From positions 556,607 through 620,606 of the forward strand of contig NZ_AP018288.1 in NCBI RefSeq assembly GCF_002368335.1: DNA of 64,000 nt. The letters are read 5' to 3'. Position numbers and translations under genes: made by a program. Positions 8,505 to 17,204 of the stretch are shown piece by piece. The first letter of the stretch is position 1, and each line of letters begins with the position of its first letter. The notes under the pieces were generated by a model that did not search any database, was not told where the DNA came from, and saw only the letters and a program-made list of their open reading frames with translations. This DNA comes from Nostoc sp. NIES-4103 (GTDB taxonomy: Bacteria > Cyanobacteriota > Cyanobacteriia > Cyanobacteriales > Nostocaceae).

Positions 8505-9566
8505 ATGCCTGCTACGCCTTTGGTTTCTTTGGTTGACTCAAAAACATCAGAAATAATTCCCCCTTTGCTAGGTGCTTCGGTTACTGAGTTAACTGCTTGG
8601 GTGCAGCAGCAGGGACAACCTGCTTATAGAGGAAAGCAACTGCATGAGTGGATCTATCAAAAGGGAGTGCGATCGCTTGGTGATATTTCTGTATTCTCTA
8701 AACAATGGCGGCAAGAATTAGCAGAAATCCCCATTGGACGTTCAAGCATACACCACCGCGCTGTTGCACCCGATGGCACAATTAAGTATCTGCTGCAACT
8801 CGCTGATGGTCAAATTATTGAAACTGTAGGCATTCCCACGGATAAGCGTTTAACAGTATGTGTTTCTACTCAGGTGGGTTGCCCAATGGCATGTGATTTC
8901 TGCGCTACTGGTAAAGGCGGCTACAAGCGCAATTTAGGCAGGCATGAAATTGTCGATCAGGTGTTAACTGTACAAGAAGATTTTCAGCAGCGGGTTAGCC
9001 ATGTGGTATTCATGGGCATGGGTGAACCATTGTTGAATACGGAAAATGTTTTAGCAGCTTTGAAATGCCTAAATCAAGATGTCGGCATTGGACAGCGATC
9101 GCTTACTGTTTCTACAGTGGGTATTCGCGATCGCATTCGTCAGTTAGCTGAACACCATTTGCAAATCACGCTTGCTGTTAGTCTTCATGCACCCAACCAA
9201 ACCCTGCGAGAACAACTGATACCCAGCGCCCGCCCTTACCCTCTAGAAGATTTACTGGCTGAATGTCGGGAATACGTAGAAATTACAGGTCGCCGAGTCA
9301 CTTTTGAATATATCCTCCTCGCTGGGGTGAACGATTTGCCAGAACACGCACTGGAATTGGCAAAATGTCTGCGAGGATTCCAAAGTCATGTGAATTTGAT
9401 TCCCTACAACCCCATTGCAGAAGTTGACTACAAGCGCCCGACTAGCGATCGCATTCAAGCTTTTGTCAAAGTCCTCAAACAACAACAAATTGCTGTTAGC
9501 GTCCGCTATTCCCGTGGTTTAGAAGCTGATGCAGCTTGTGGACAACTACGTGCAAGTAAAAATTAA
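8505..9566 (+). CDS. rlmN: 23S rRNA (adenine-2503-C2)-methyltransferase
   Basis: A radical-SAM enzyme that methylates A2503 of 23S rRNA and A37 of some tRNAs. The 353-aa protein carries the cluster motif CPMACDFC near residue 125, FMGMGEPLLN for SAM binding, the AVSLHAPNQTLREQLIPS segment and the C-terminal CGQL with the catalytic second cysteine. The ATG at 8505 is preferred over a TTG three codons upstream. Three or more HIP1-type sites lie within the gene. It is followed directly by a CCCCAGT heptamer tract. Confidence 0.95.
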   Translation: MPATPLVSLVDSKTSEIIPPLLGASVTELTAWVQQQGQPAYRGKQLHEWIYQKGVRSLGDISVFSKQWRQELAEIPIGRSSIHHRAVAPDGTIKYLLQLADGQIIETVGIPTDKRLTVCVSTQVGCPMACDFCATGKGGYKRNLGRHEIVDQVLTVQEDFQQRVSHVVFMGMGEPLLNTENVLAALKCLNQDVGIGQRSLTVSTVGIRDRIRQLAEHHLQITLAVSLHAPNQTLREQLIPSARPYPLEDLLAECREYVEITGRRVTFEYILLAGVNDLPEHALELAKCLRGFQSHVNLIPYNPIAEVDYKRPTSDRIQAFVKVLKQQQIAVSVRYSRGLEADAACGQLRASKN

Positions 9567-9686
9567 AAGGGACTGGGGATTAGGTATTAGGGACTGGGTA
9601 CTGGGATGAAAAACGCACACTATAACTATTCTTTGTTGACTATTCTAATCACCAATACCCAGTCCCCAGTCCCCATTCACTTAATT

Positions 9687-9866
9687 TTACCTTCTGGCAA
9701 GAATACCTGGGGCGTAAGCTTCAATGACTTTACCAGTGCGGGTACAGCTAATCATTAAGTAGTCACAAGCTGGACATTGTGTCCGAGTGATTTGGCTTTC
9801 AGTAATATAATGACGTTCTGCTTCACAGCCGCAGTTTGGGCAGTGAATTTTTTGTACTGTATGCAT
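9687..9866 (-). CDS. Small zinc-ribbon protein (59 aa)
   Basis: A minus-strand ATG at 9866 opens a 59-codon frame reading MHTVQKIHCPNCGCEAERHY, then TQCPACDYLMISCTRTGKV, ending in LARR. Two knuckles (CPNCGC and CPAC) spaced about 20 residues apart predict one zinc ribbon. Small proteins like this in Nostocales are sometimes labelled PriA-like, but there is no helicase domain here. The function is unknown. It lies convergently behind rlmN. Confidence 0.7.
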   Translation of the reverse strand: MHTVQKIHCPNCGCEAERHYITESQITRTQCPACDYLMISCTRTGKVIEAYAPGILARR

Positions 9867-10565
9867 TTTTTACCCCTGGTCGGAATTAGAATCGTGTGAA
9901 AAAAAACTGTTAATTCAGCAAGCAAATATTTTAGTTTGACCCAAGTTAACAAACAACCAGATATGAACCGATGATTTTAAACAAGATTTTATGTTTGAAA
10001 CTTTTGTCTTTCTTTCTATGTATTATGTAGAAATCTAGGTGATTTCATCATCCTACTTTAGGTACATAAAGTAATTCCCTGATGGAATATCGTTTAGAGA
10101 TTGAGTGATCCCTATGATTAATGCCTTGAGAGAGCCTTATTTGTTGCCTTGTTAGACAAACGCAAAAAAAGCTGTTCTTGTATTCAAAAATCAAAACCAA
10201 TAAATTACTGTATCTTTGGTAACAGAATATCAGTCTTAAGATTTGGTTAATCTTTATTAACGACACAGCATTATGAATTGTGTTTATACTGACACAAAAC
10301 TATACAATAATTTCAGCAATTTGATTTTGGGCTTTTTACCTTTGTGTCTTAGTGTCTTTGTGGTTGAAAAGTTGAAAAATAGACTTTTGAACCACATAGA
10401 CGCGTCAGCGGTGAAGCAGTACGGTCTTGGGGTTTCCCCAAGTGGAGTAACTGCTGTTAGCGCAGCGTTAGCGACGCAGGAGCGTCACCCGAAGGGCTTC
10501 CCGAAGGGTAGGCACAAAGACACTAAGAAAAATACATTACACTTTGAAAGGGCTAGTCCAAGATA
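9867..10565. other. Intergenic region with MITE-like insertion
   Basis: No convincing gene is seen; short frames here lack ribosome-binding sites and family features. The right half holds an element bounded by a perfect 15-bp inverted repeat (CTTAGTGTCTTTGTG at 10348-10362 and its complement at 10513-10527). It encloses a copy of the CGGTCTTGGGG dispersed palindrome (about 10389-10509). Confidence 0.7.
10348..10527. repeat. 180-bp element with 15-bp perfect terminal inverted repeats
   Basis: Left end CTTAGTGTCTTTGTG, right end CACAAAGACACTAAG. The interior carries a dispersed palindrome of the CGGTCTTGGGG family with GCTGTTAGCGCAGCGTTAGC. It has no coding capacity. It resembles a non-autonomous insertion, with one repeat family nested in another. 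Confidence 0.65.
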
Positions 10566-12455
10566 TTAGTTGTCACCTGAAGAAGGATGAAAATAATCGT
10601 AAATTTCTTGAGCTAAACGTGGCCCAATTCCTGGAACTTCAGCTAGTTGTGCAGGTGTAGCTTGACGAATATAATCTACTGAGCGAAAATGCCCTAGAAG
10701 CTGTTTTTGCCGATGGTGTCCCAAGCCAGGAATTTCATCTAGGCGCGATCGCTTCAATTTATCACTGCGTTGCTGACGGTGGAAAGTGACTGCAAATCTA
10801 TGTGCTTCATCCCGCAAGCGCCGCAACAATTGCACGCCTGGTTGTTCTGCATCGGTTTCCAACGGTTGAGATTCTCCCGGTAAAAAAATCTCTTCTCGCT
10901 GTTTTGCCAAACTTACAACTCGCAAGTCTTCTAATAAATTATGCTCTTGTAAAACGGCAACAACCGATGATAACTGACCTTTACCACCATCAATCATAAT
11001 TAAATCAGGCCAGTCAGGATTACCCGCTCTTGGTAATTGTGGATCTTCGCTATATTTACGAAATCGTCGCTGGATGACTTCAGCTAAGCTGGCAAAATCA
11101 TCTGAATGTCCAGCTGTCACTGTGGGATTTTTGATTTTGTAGTGGCGATAGTGCTGCTTGGCGCTTATCCCATCGATAAACACAACTTGAGAAGCTACAG
11201 CATTGGCACCTTGAATATGTGAGATATCATAACCTTCGATGCGCCGGGGTAAATCGGGTAAGTCGAGAATAGCAGCTAAATCTTGCATGGCTTCGTGGTT
11301 GCGATCGCTCAATTTCTGCATTCTTTGCAATTCATACTGAGCATTGCGTTCTACCATCTCAATTAATTCTGCCTTGGTTTGGCGCTGGGGAGCCAAAATC
11401 GTCACTTTTCTTCCTTTGCGCTGCGTCAAGACATCGGCCAATATCTCTGTTTCTGGTAATTCGTGCTGTACCAAAATCTCGATGGGAATTTCCACCGCAT
11501 CAGCTGTCTGATAATGTTCTTCTAAGACTCGTTGTAAAATAGCTCCAGGTTCAGCATGTGCATCTGCTACAAATGCTAAACGTCCTACCAATTGCCCAGC
11601 GCGAATCTGAAATAATTGAATACAAGCGTGTTGGGCATCGGCGGCTAGGGCGATGGCATCCCGTGAAACTGTATCATCTGGAAGGGAGACTTTTTGATCC
11701 GCAGTCAGCGACTTTAACCCAGCGATTTGATCGCGAATCCGCGCTGCTGACTCAAAGTTCAACGCTTCGGCTGATTTTTGCATTTGTTCTGTGAGGATGT
11801 CAATTAGTTCCTGAGTCCGGCCTTGGAATACCATCGCCACTTTTTGCACAGTTTTGCGATATTCTTCTGGTGAAATCAGCTGTTGACACACACCGGGACA
11901 GCGCCTCATATCATAATTTAAGCAAGGACGGTCTTTGAAAAGTGGTTGAGGTCGTTGTCTGAGTGCAAAAATCCGCTTACTAATTCGTAAGATTTCTCGC
12001 AACAAACCAGCATCAGTGTAAGGGCCGTAAAATTTGTCCTTTTCTTTGCCGAATTGGCGTTTACGAGTGATGAAAATTCGCGGATAATCTTCTGACCAAG
12101 TGATGCAGACATAAGGATATTTTTTATCATCCTTTAGCAGTACGTTGAAGTACGGCTGGTGCTGCTTGATTAAATTGGCTTCCAATGCTAAGGCTTCGGC
12201 TTCGGTATCGGTGACGATAAATTCGATTTCGCTCACCTGTTTAGCCATTGTAGCAATGCGTTCGCTTTTAGTGTACCCTTCCCGGAAGTAGGAACGGACA
12301 CGCGATCGCAATTTGCGCGATTTACCTATGTATATAATGCGATCATTTCCGTCCCGCATGAAATAAACTCCCGGTTCCGGCGGAATTTCTGCTAGACGGC
12401 TTTCCAGACGTTCTGGATCTTTAAGTAGTGGTGGTATTTGAGCAGATATAGTCAC
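10566..12455 (-). CDS. uvrC: Excinuclease ABC subunit C
   Basis: UvrC makes both incisions in nucleotide excision repair after UvrAB damage loading. The 629-aa protein shows the GIY-YIG 3' nuclease domain (residues about 27-100, PGVYFMRDGNDRIIYIGKS), then a Cys-rich linker. A UVR motif for UvrB contact lies around 222-247 (EALNFESAARIRDQI). The RNase H-like 5' nuclease domain includes EGYDISHIQG and the DLIMIDGGKGQL acidic segment. Tandem helix-hairpin-helix motifs (IPGLGHHRQKQLL, VPGIGPRLAQEI) close the protein. Length and domain order are normal. Confidence 0.97.
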   Translation of the reverse strand: MTISAQIPPLLKDPERLESRLAEIPPEPGVYFMRDGNDRIIYIGKSRKLRSRVRSYFREGYTKSERIATMAKQVSEIEFIVTDTEAEALALEANLIKQHQPYFNVLLKDDKKYPYVCITWSEDYPRIFITRKRQFGKEKDKFYGPYTDAGLLREILRISKRIFALRQRPQPLFKDRPCLNYDMRRCPGVCQQLISPEEYRKTVQKVAMVFQGRTQELIDILTEQMQKSAEALNFESAARIRDQIAGLKSLTADQKVSLPDDTVSRDAIALAADAQHACIQLFQIRAGQLVGRLAFVADAHAEPGAILQRVLEEHYQTADAVEIPIEILVQHELPETEILADVLTQRKGRKVTILAPQRQTKAELIEMVERNAQYELQRMQKLSDRNHEAMQDLAAILDLPDLPRRIEGYDISHIQGANAVASQVVFIDGISAKQHYRHYKIKNPTVTAGHSDDFASLAEVIQRRFRKYSEDPQLPRAGNPDWPDLIMIDGGKGQLSSVVAVLQEHNLLEDLRVVSLAKQREEIFLPGESQPLETDAEQPGVQLLRRLRDEAHRFAVTFHRQQRSDKLKRSRLDEIPGLGHHRQKQLLGHFRSVDYIRQATPAQLAEVPGIGPRLAQEIYDYFHPSSGDN

Positions 12456-12953
12456 AACCTAATTTAGGTAATTTTATAAATTTACCTACTTCCTATTTTA
12501 AGAATAAATGACTTTTTTGTGTTGATCTTACGACTTCTTTATCAAGTTAATATCAAGTTTTTAAACTTTTAAACTGCAAAAATACAGCTATTGAACTATG
12601 ATGTCTCATTAACTTACTTACATATTTTAGTATTATTTATAAGTTTTTTCTGGCTGGGAAAAACGAATTTGAGTTTTATATATATTTTGAACTTCTAAAG
12701 TTTATTGTTTATTGTTATTCTGGAAATTTGTGTATACTAACTCATAGATTATCTGACTATGCCTTGTTAAACATGACTCTGTATATCCATTAATTAATCA
12801 AATCAAAATTTTGCTCAGTCATAGTTAAATAGGCAATATTTCGGATTTTTCACCGAACGTCAAATATTAAGCGAATTAACGGTTTTAGCAACAGATATCT
12901 CTGACTATCATTGTAATTATAAATACTAAAGCTATATCAAGAGGGAGTAATTT
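12456..12953. other. A/T-rich intergenic region
   Basis: This is the leader region between uvrC (minus) and the 59-aa gene (plus). It is strongly A/T-rich. I see no open frame with family features, no RNA gene and no clear repeat. Confidence 0.6.
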
Positions 12954-13133
12954 ATGAATCTACAAGAATTTGAATCTACTTACCGCGAGGCTATGGATGA
13001 AGCATTAAACGAACTACAAACAGCAGTTTTGCTACTAGCGCAAGTACAACAAAAAATTTATGAAATAGGCAATTCTGTACAACACTTGAGTGAAAGTGTT
13101 GAAGAATTTATTAATAATGAAAAAACTAAATAA
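12954..13133 (+). CDS. Small helical protein of unknown function (59 aa)
   Basis: ATG at 12954, preceded by a good ribosome-binding site (AGAGGGAG, 6-8 bp upstream). It encodes MNLQEFESTYREAMDEALNE, then a heptad-like helix (LLLAQVQQKIYEIGNSVQHLSESVEEFI) and a lysine-rich tail. It is predicted all-helical, soluble and dimeric-coil-like. It converges on the REC-only gene 21 bp further on. The family is unknown to me. The strong RBS and sensible composition argue that it is real. Confidence 0.6.
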   Translation: MNLQEFESTYREAMDEALNELQTAVLLLAQVQQKIYEIGNSVQHLSESVEEFINNEKTK

Positions 13134-13154
13134 ATATCGACGAAGCAATAAACT

Positions 13155-13577
13155 TTAGATATGAATGCAAGATAACTCTTCTTCAATTGTCAGTAGCAGT
13201 TCAGTCAGATTTATCGGTTTAATCAGGTAATGTCTGGCACCCAAATTTATAGCTCGTTCTTTATCGGCTTTAAAAGCAAAAGCTGAAACTATAATGACAG
13301 GTATCTTTGAGAAATCTGGTTTTTGTTGAATTTGTTCTAGTAGTAAATAACCGTCAATGCCTGGTAATTTCAAGTCTAACAACAATAACTCCGGCTGGAA
13401 TGTTTCTATAGTTGCGAATAAAGCAGAGCCATCTGAAAGACTTTGGACATCGTATCCACTATAGCTGAGATAATCGCTCAGCAACATTCTATTGACATCA
13501 TTATCTTCAATTAGTAGAATTCTTCTTGGTTGATGCGACTTTATTTGTCGTTTTATAGTAAGTAGATTGGCTGTCAT
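13155..13577 (-). CDS. Single-domain response regulator (REC only)
   Basis: A 140-aa protein made of one CheY-like receiver domain. The acidic pair is in LLIEDNDVNR, the phosphoacceptor Asp is D68 (LLLLDLKLPGIDGY), the Ser/Thr position is in PVIIVSAFA, and the conserved Lys is in YLIKPINL. There is no output domain. It probably acts by phosphotransfer or protein contact, as in multistep relays common in cyanobacteria. No kinase is adjacent. Confidence 0.9.
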   Translation of the reverse strand: MTANLLTIKRQIKSHQPRRILLIEDNDVNRMLLSDYLSYSGYDVQSLSDGSALFATIETFQPELLLLDLKLPGIDGYLLLEQIQQKPDFSKIPVIIVSAFAFKADKERAINLGARHYLIKPINLTELLLTIEEELSCIHI

Positions 13578-14421
13578 TTTTACCTATTATCTGATGTCAA
13601 AAGTTACTTATTTGGCTAAGAAGCTTGAATGGTATATATCCACAAGGTTTTAAACTTAGGAAAATGCTATGGCAGTCTGTTTTGCTTTTTAAACTTACTT
13701 GTGTAGGCTCTTAACTCTTAACAGCAAAAAGGCAGTATAAGTCTATTGAGTTTTTTCAAAAATCAAATAAAATTGCTACAATTATGTGTCTCAGTAAGCT
13801 AGATTTTACATCTATGTTAATTTATGTGTGCTTTCATACTTAAGGATATTAAGCTAGCAATGAAAATTCACTTAAATCTAATCATGGTTTCGCTTACTTT
13901 GGCAGTAATTTAAGAATTTTTTAAGTTTTTTTGAAAATAAAACGTGCTATGTATTCTGAATCAATATATCTAAACTATTATGTACATAATAGTTGGAAAA
14001 ACAACAGTAATTCCACAGTTACAAGTTAAATAATTTGTAAAAAAATAACTGATACAGTTTCGCTATCAGGTCGCTCATATGGCAATACAGTTCAGTTAAG
14101 GTTTTGATCCCCCCTAACCCCCCTTTTCAAGGGGGGAACAAGAATCTTCAAGTCCCCCTTTTGAAGGGGAGCCACTGCGTTGGTGAGGCAGCGCGGTCTT
14201 GGGGGTTCCCCCCATGAGCGACTACCGAAAGGCTTTGCCGACAGCCTTTGCAAGTGGCGTGGATTTAGGGGGATATTTAATGTTTAAATTTCACTAACTG
14301 AACCGTATTGGCTCATATGGGGAGATGAGGGAGAAATATGGTGAATTGCAATTCAGTAATATTTACAATACCAATTCTCTAAAATTCAGTAACAGATTTA
14401 AACCAGCAAGCCCAGATACAA
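13578..14421. other. Intergenic region with G/C-rich dispersed repeats
   Basis: The left half is A/T-rich with no gene. From about 14105 to 14290 lies a composite repeat: CCCCCTAACCCCCCTTTTCA with the complementary AAGGGGGGAACAAG, a CCCCCTTTTGAAGGGG palindrome, and a copy of the CGGTCTTGGGGG dispersed element ending in AGGCTTTGCC. Nothing coding is seen. Confidence 0.65.
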
Positions 14422-14913
14422 TTAGATATTTTTTGATTTGTCAGTTCCCCAGTTTCGCCCCTGAGTTCCAAAGTAGCCAATCATGGCAATGAGTCCCAGT
14501 AGAGCTGAGGGTTCTGGCACTTTGCGTTTGCGGGGCGCGTTAGTTACCTTGGCGAAGGTATTTCTATATGAAGGTGTGTAGTTTTCTTGTGTAGCAGTAG
14601 GCTCTTGAGTGATGTAGTAGCGAGTTGTGTCGTCAACTGTCACCTGAGTGACTTGACTAGCTTGACTGATTTCCTCTGTATTGCGTTTGGCTAGCAATAT
14701 TAACTCATTTGTCTCTAGATTGCTTTTATCTGTAACTTCCCCAATACTGTGTGTATTTGCAGCTTGGTAACTACCGACATCAGGATAAATTTCTGTGAGG
14801 AGAGTAGCTGATGTGGACGCAGTAGTTAACGCCCAAAGAGGACGCTGCTCTAACACACCAATAACAGCGAAAGTTAAAGCACAAATGCCTATTTTTCTGA
14901 GATTGCCTACCAT
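14422..14913 (-). CDS. PEP-CTERM-type exported protein
   Basis: 163 aa from the ATG at 14913. A signal peptide covers residues 1-28 (basic NLRK, then IGICALTFAVIGVL, cleaved near LWA). The middle is polar and of no known family. The C-terminus has PEPSALLGLIAMIGYFG followed by a short basic tail, the pattern of PEP-CTERM sorting signals processed by exosortases. It is predicted to go to the outer envelope or exopolysaccharide. A longer frame from 14976 would add 21 residues ahead of the signal peptide, so I rejected that start. No exosortase gene is in the window. Confidence 0.72.
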   Translation of the reverse strand: MVGNLRKIGICALTFAVIGVLEQRPLWALTTASTSATLLTEIYPDVGSYQAANTHSIGEVTDKSNLETNELILLAKRNTEEISQASQVTQVTVDDTTRYYITQEPTATQENYTPSYRNTFAKVTNAPRKRKVPEPSALLGLIAMIGYFGTQGRNWGTDKSKNI

Positions 14914-15100
14914 GCACACTGTGTTACTGAGCTTTTGGGGATAAAATTTCAGGCAAATAGTAAAGATACTGTTCACTGTTCAGCACTAGTATATTTAATA
15001 CTTGCAGAGACTTTGTTCGTAGTTTATCCCGAAAATAGACTCAGTACAGGTGGCAAAATATGAATTTACTATGAGGCGAAGATAAAACTTTATCCTTTAA

Positions 15101-16336
15101 TTAAAGGAACTCCGCAATTCTTTGGACAGCAGTTTCTAACAAAGGTGGCTCATGCACTAAAGCAAAGCGGACATATCCTTCTCCAGATTTGCCAAAACCA
15201 GCACCAGGAGAAGCAGCAACACCAGTTTGTTTAACCAACTGAGTACAAAATTCTACAGAATTTTGATTCCATGGTGAGGGTAGCTTAGCCCAGATATACA
15301 TAGTCGCTTTGGGAGTAGGAACTTGCCAACCAATGCTGTGTAAAGCATTGATGAAGGCATCACGGCGTTTGCGGAAAATATTGACTGAATCTGTTACTCC
15401 TGCTTGTGGCCCAGCCAGAGCAGCGATCGCCCCATTCAAAATTCCCCGATACTGATTAAAATCGACGGCTGCTTTGACTTGGCGTAAAGCGTTAATCAAC
15501 TGAGCATTGCCGATGGCGTAGCCAATACGGAATCCGCCCATATTGTAGGACTTTGAAAGGGTGAAAAATTCAATCGAAACACTTTTGTCTGGGTCAGCTT
15601 GCAAAATAGAAGGTACTGGGGATTGGGTACTAGGGATTGGGTATTGGGAAAGATTTTTTTCAATTCCCAGTCCCCAGTCCTGAGATTCTGCAAATACCAA
15701 ATCTACGTAGGGGAAATCGTGAACCAGAACAAGATTGTGTTGTTGACAAAATACTACAGCTTCTTGGAAGAAAGATAAAGGAGCGATCGCCGCAGTTGGA
15801 TTATGAGGATAGCTCAACACCATCATCCGCGACTGAGCCAAAACAGGGGTAGGAATATCAGTAAATACTGGTAAAAAATCGTTTTCTGCTAGTAGTGGCA
15901 TGGGGTAGATTTGTCCACCAGCTAAGTAGACTCCCCCAGCATGGGAAGGGTAGCCCGGATCGAGCAACAGAGCAAAATCTCCTGGATCAAGCAGTGCTAG
16001 GGGTAAATGGGCAGTACCTTCTTGGGAACCAATCAGAGGCAATACCTCACTTTCTGGATCAACACTGATGCCGAATTTTTGTTCGTACCAGTTAGCTGCG
16101 GCTTGACGAAATGCTAGAGTACCGTGAAACAGTAAGTAGCCGTGGGTACTTTGGTCATACAGAGATTGGGCGATCGCTTCAATGACGTGTGCTTGGGCAG
16201 GTAAATCAGAAGACCCTAGCGACAAATCAATGATTTCTCGTCCTGCTGAGCGAGCCACTGCCTTGGCTCTATCCATCTCAGCAAAGACATTGAATTGTAG
16301 GGGTTGTAAACGCTTTGCAAATTGCATATTAGTCAA
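15101..16336 (-). CDS. Class I/II PLP aminotransferase with in-frame repeat insertion
   Basis: A 411-aa fold-type I aminotransferase of the aspartate/LL-diaminopimelate aminotransferase group. The substrate-binding SLGSSDLPAQ is near residue 40. Cofactor landmarks are YPHNPTA, the DFPYVDLVF acid and the Schiff-base lysine in FTLSKSYNMGGFRIGYA. The conserved Arg is in GYVRFALVHEP. Between the DFPYVDLVFAE strand and the lysine strand sits a stretch of about 25 residues (QDWGLGIEKNLSQYP and PSTQSPVPS). It is encoded by a heptamer repeat tract (about 15608-15682) and is foreign to the fold, yet the frame is kept. The exact substrate cannot be read from sequence; a role in lysine or general amino-acid synthesis is likely. 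Confidence 0.85.
   Translation of the reverse strand: MTNMQFAKRLQPLQFNVFAEMDRAKAVARSAGREIIDLSLGSSDLPAQAHVIEAIAQSLYDQSTHGYLLFHGTLAFRQAAANWYEQKFGISVDPESEVLPLIGSQEGTAHLPLALLDPGDFALLLDPGYPSHAGGVYLAGGQIYPMPLLAENDFLPVFTDIPTPVLAQSRMMVLSYPHNPTAAIAPLSFFQEAVVFCQQHNLVLVHDFPYVDLVFAESQDWGLGIEKNLSQYPIPSTQSPVPSILQADPDKSVSIEFFTLSKSYNMGGFRIGYAIGNAQLINALRQVKAAVDFNQYRGILNGAIAALAGPQAGVTDSVNIFRKRRDAFINALHSIGWQVPTPKATMYIWAKLPSPWNQNSVEFCTQLVKQTGVAASPGAGFGKSGEGYVRFALVHEPPLLETAVQRIAEFL
15608..15682. repeat. Heptamer tandem repeat inside an aminotransferase gene
   Basis: The units GGTACTGGGGATT, GGGTACTAGGGATT and GGGTATTGGG are followed by CCCAGTCCCCAGTCC. This is the same repeat family as the intergenic tracts, but here it lies within the coding sequence without breaking the frame. 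Confidence 0.9.
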
Positions 16337-16450
16337 TGGTCAATGGTCAATGGTCAGTAGTCAATGTTCAGTAGTCAATGGTCAATGGTCGTCAATAACT
16401 CTTAAACTATTGACTGTTGACTATTGACTCTGGACTAATGACTATTGACT
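16328..16450. repeat. TCAATGG/TCAATAG heptamer tract
   Basis: About sixteen loose copies of GTCAATG, GTCAGTA and GACTATT units fill the whole spacer between thioredoxin and the aminotransferase. The two halves are partly complementary. Confidence 0.85.
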
Positions 16451-16784
16451 AATTACTATTTAAATGCTTATCTAAGAGTTCGAGTAATTTATCTTTACCA
16501 ATAACTCCCTCAGTGGATGCTAATAGTTTTTCTCCTTGAATGAGTCTGAGGGCTGGAACACCTTCTACTTGGTACTTTTTGACAGTAACAGGATTTGGGT
16601 CAACTTCTATCTTGACGATTTTCAGGCGATCGCTATATTTGGTGGCAGCCTGGTTAATCATTGGCGACATCAATTGACACGGCCCACACCAGGAAGCCCA
16701 AAAATAAACTAATACAGGCTGCTCGGCTTGCAACACTTCGGTTTCAAACTCAGCATCAGTGATGGTGGTTACACCCTTACTCAT
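16449..16784 (-). CDS. Thioredoxin
   Basis: A 111-aa thioredoxin fold with the redox motif WCGPC in FWASWCGPCQLMSP and the cis-Pro in VEGVPALRLI. It is a cytoplasmic disulfide reductant. The start at 16784 (MSKGVTTITDAEFE) is preferred because GGAGACTGCA precedes it; a longer frame from 16826 adds 14 unfamily-like residues. Compared with classical trxA the loop after cis-Pro (LIQGEKLLAS) lacks the usual FK/NG pattern, so it may be a divergent isoform. It lies upstream of the aminotransferase on the same strand, separated by the repeat tract. Confidence 0.9.
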   Translation of the reverse strand: MSKGVTTITDAEFETEVLQAEQPVLVYFWASWCGPCQLMSPMINQAATKYSDRLKIVKIEVDPNPVTVKKYQVEGVPALRLIQGEKLLASTEGVIGKDKLLELLDKHLNSN

Positions 16785-16948
16785 TGCAGTCTCCATTAGG
16801 TGGCATCGTTCAAAGTTGGCACACAAAATACTCTATCCCAAACTGAGAGTCAGTTGTCAGTTGTCAGTGGATAAAGGAGAGAGCAGGGGGAGATGGGGAG
16901 CAGGGGGGATGAGGGAAATGAAAAGAATAACACTGAACTTCTGCCTTT

Positions 16949-17053
16949 TATAGCTAGGGACTAGGGACTGGGGACTGGTGACTGGGTGAAAAGTCTTTTC
17001 GTGTCTAGGTTTTATCATCTGTTGATGTCCTAACACTACTGGCGACAGCTATA
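16949..17053 (-). repeat. MITE-like element with TATAGC/GCTATA ends, copy A
   Basis: A 105-bp unit whose conserved core (read on the minus strand) is GTGTTAGGACATCAACAGAT, then AAAACCTAGACAC, AAAGACTTTTCACCCAGTCC, closed by AGCTATA. The same unit occurs at 34091-34195, 56867-57013 and 63574-63671. It carries no coding sequence, and the short inverted ends are conserved. Confidence 0.8.
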
Positions 17054-17068
17054 ACAACTGACAACTGA

Positions 17069-17125
17069 CCCTTCGGGTTCGGCAGTTCCTCATGGGGGAG
17101 ACCCCCAAGACCGGACTGCCTCACA
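17069..17125. repeat. Dispersed palindromic repeat, copy 4 (inverted)
   Basis: CCCTTCGGGTTCGGCAGT, then CATGGGGGAGACCCCCAAGA, then CGGACTGCCTCAC. The outer GGCAGT and ACTGCC arms pair, enclosing a GGGGG/CCCCC palindrome. It sits between ACAACTGAC heptamers. Confidence 0.75.
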
Positions 17126-17151
17126 AATGACAACTGACAACTGACACAAAA

Positions 17152-17174
17152 TCCCACAACCAATAGGCGTGGGA
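17152..17174 (-). terminator. Possible terminator of vipp1
   Basis: The inverted repeat TCCCAC...GTGGGA has a 6-bp stem and an 11-nt loop and lies 31 bp past the vipp1 stop. On the minus strand it is followed by ATTTTGTG, a weak T tract. Confidence 0.4.
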
Positions 17175-17204
17175 CTACTAATGCAAATGAGATGAGAGCA
17201 ATTG

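Noticed and set aside
10048..10266. 72-codon minus-strand frame
   Set aside because: Low-complexity A/T-rich, no ribosome-binding site, no family pattern.
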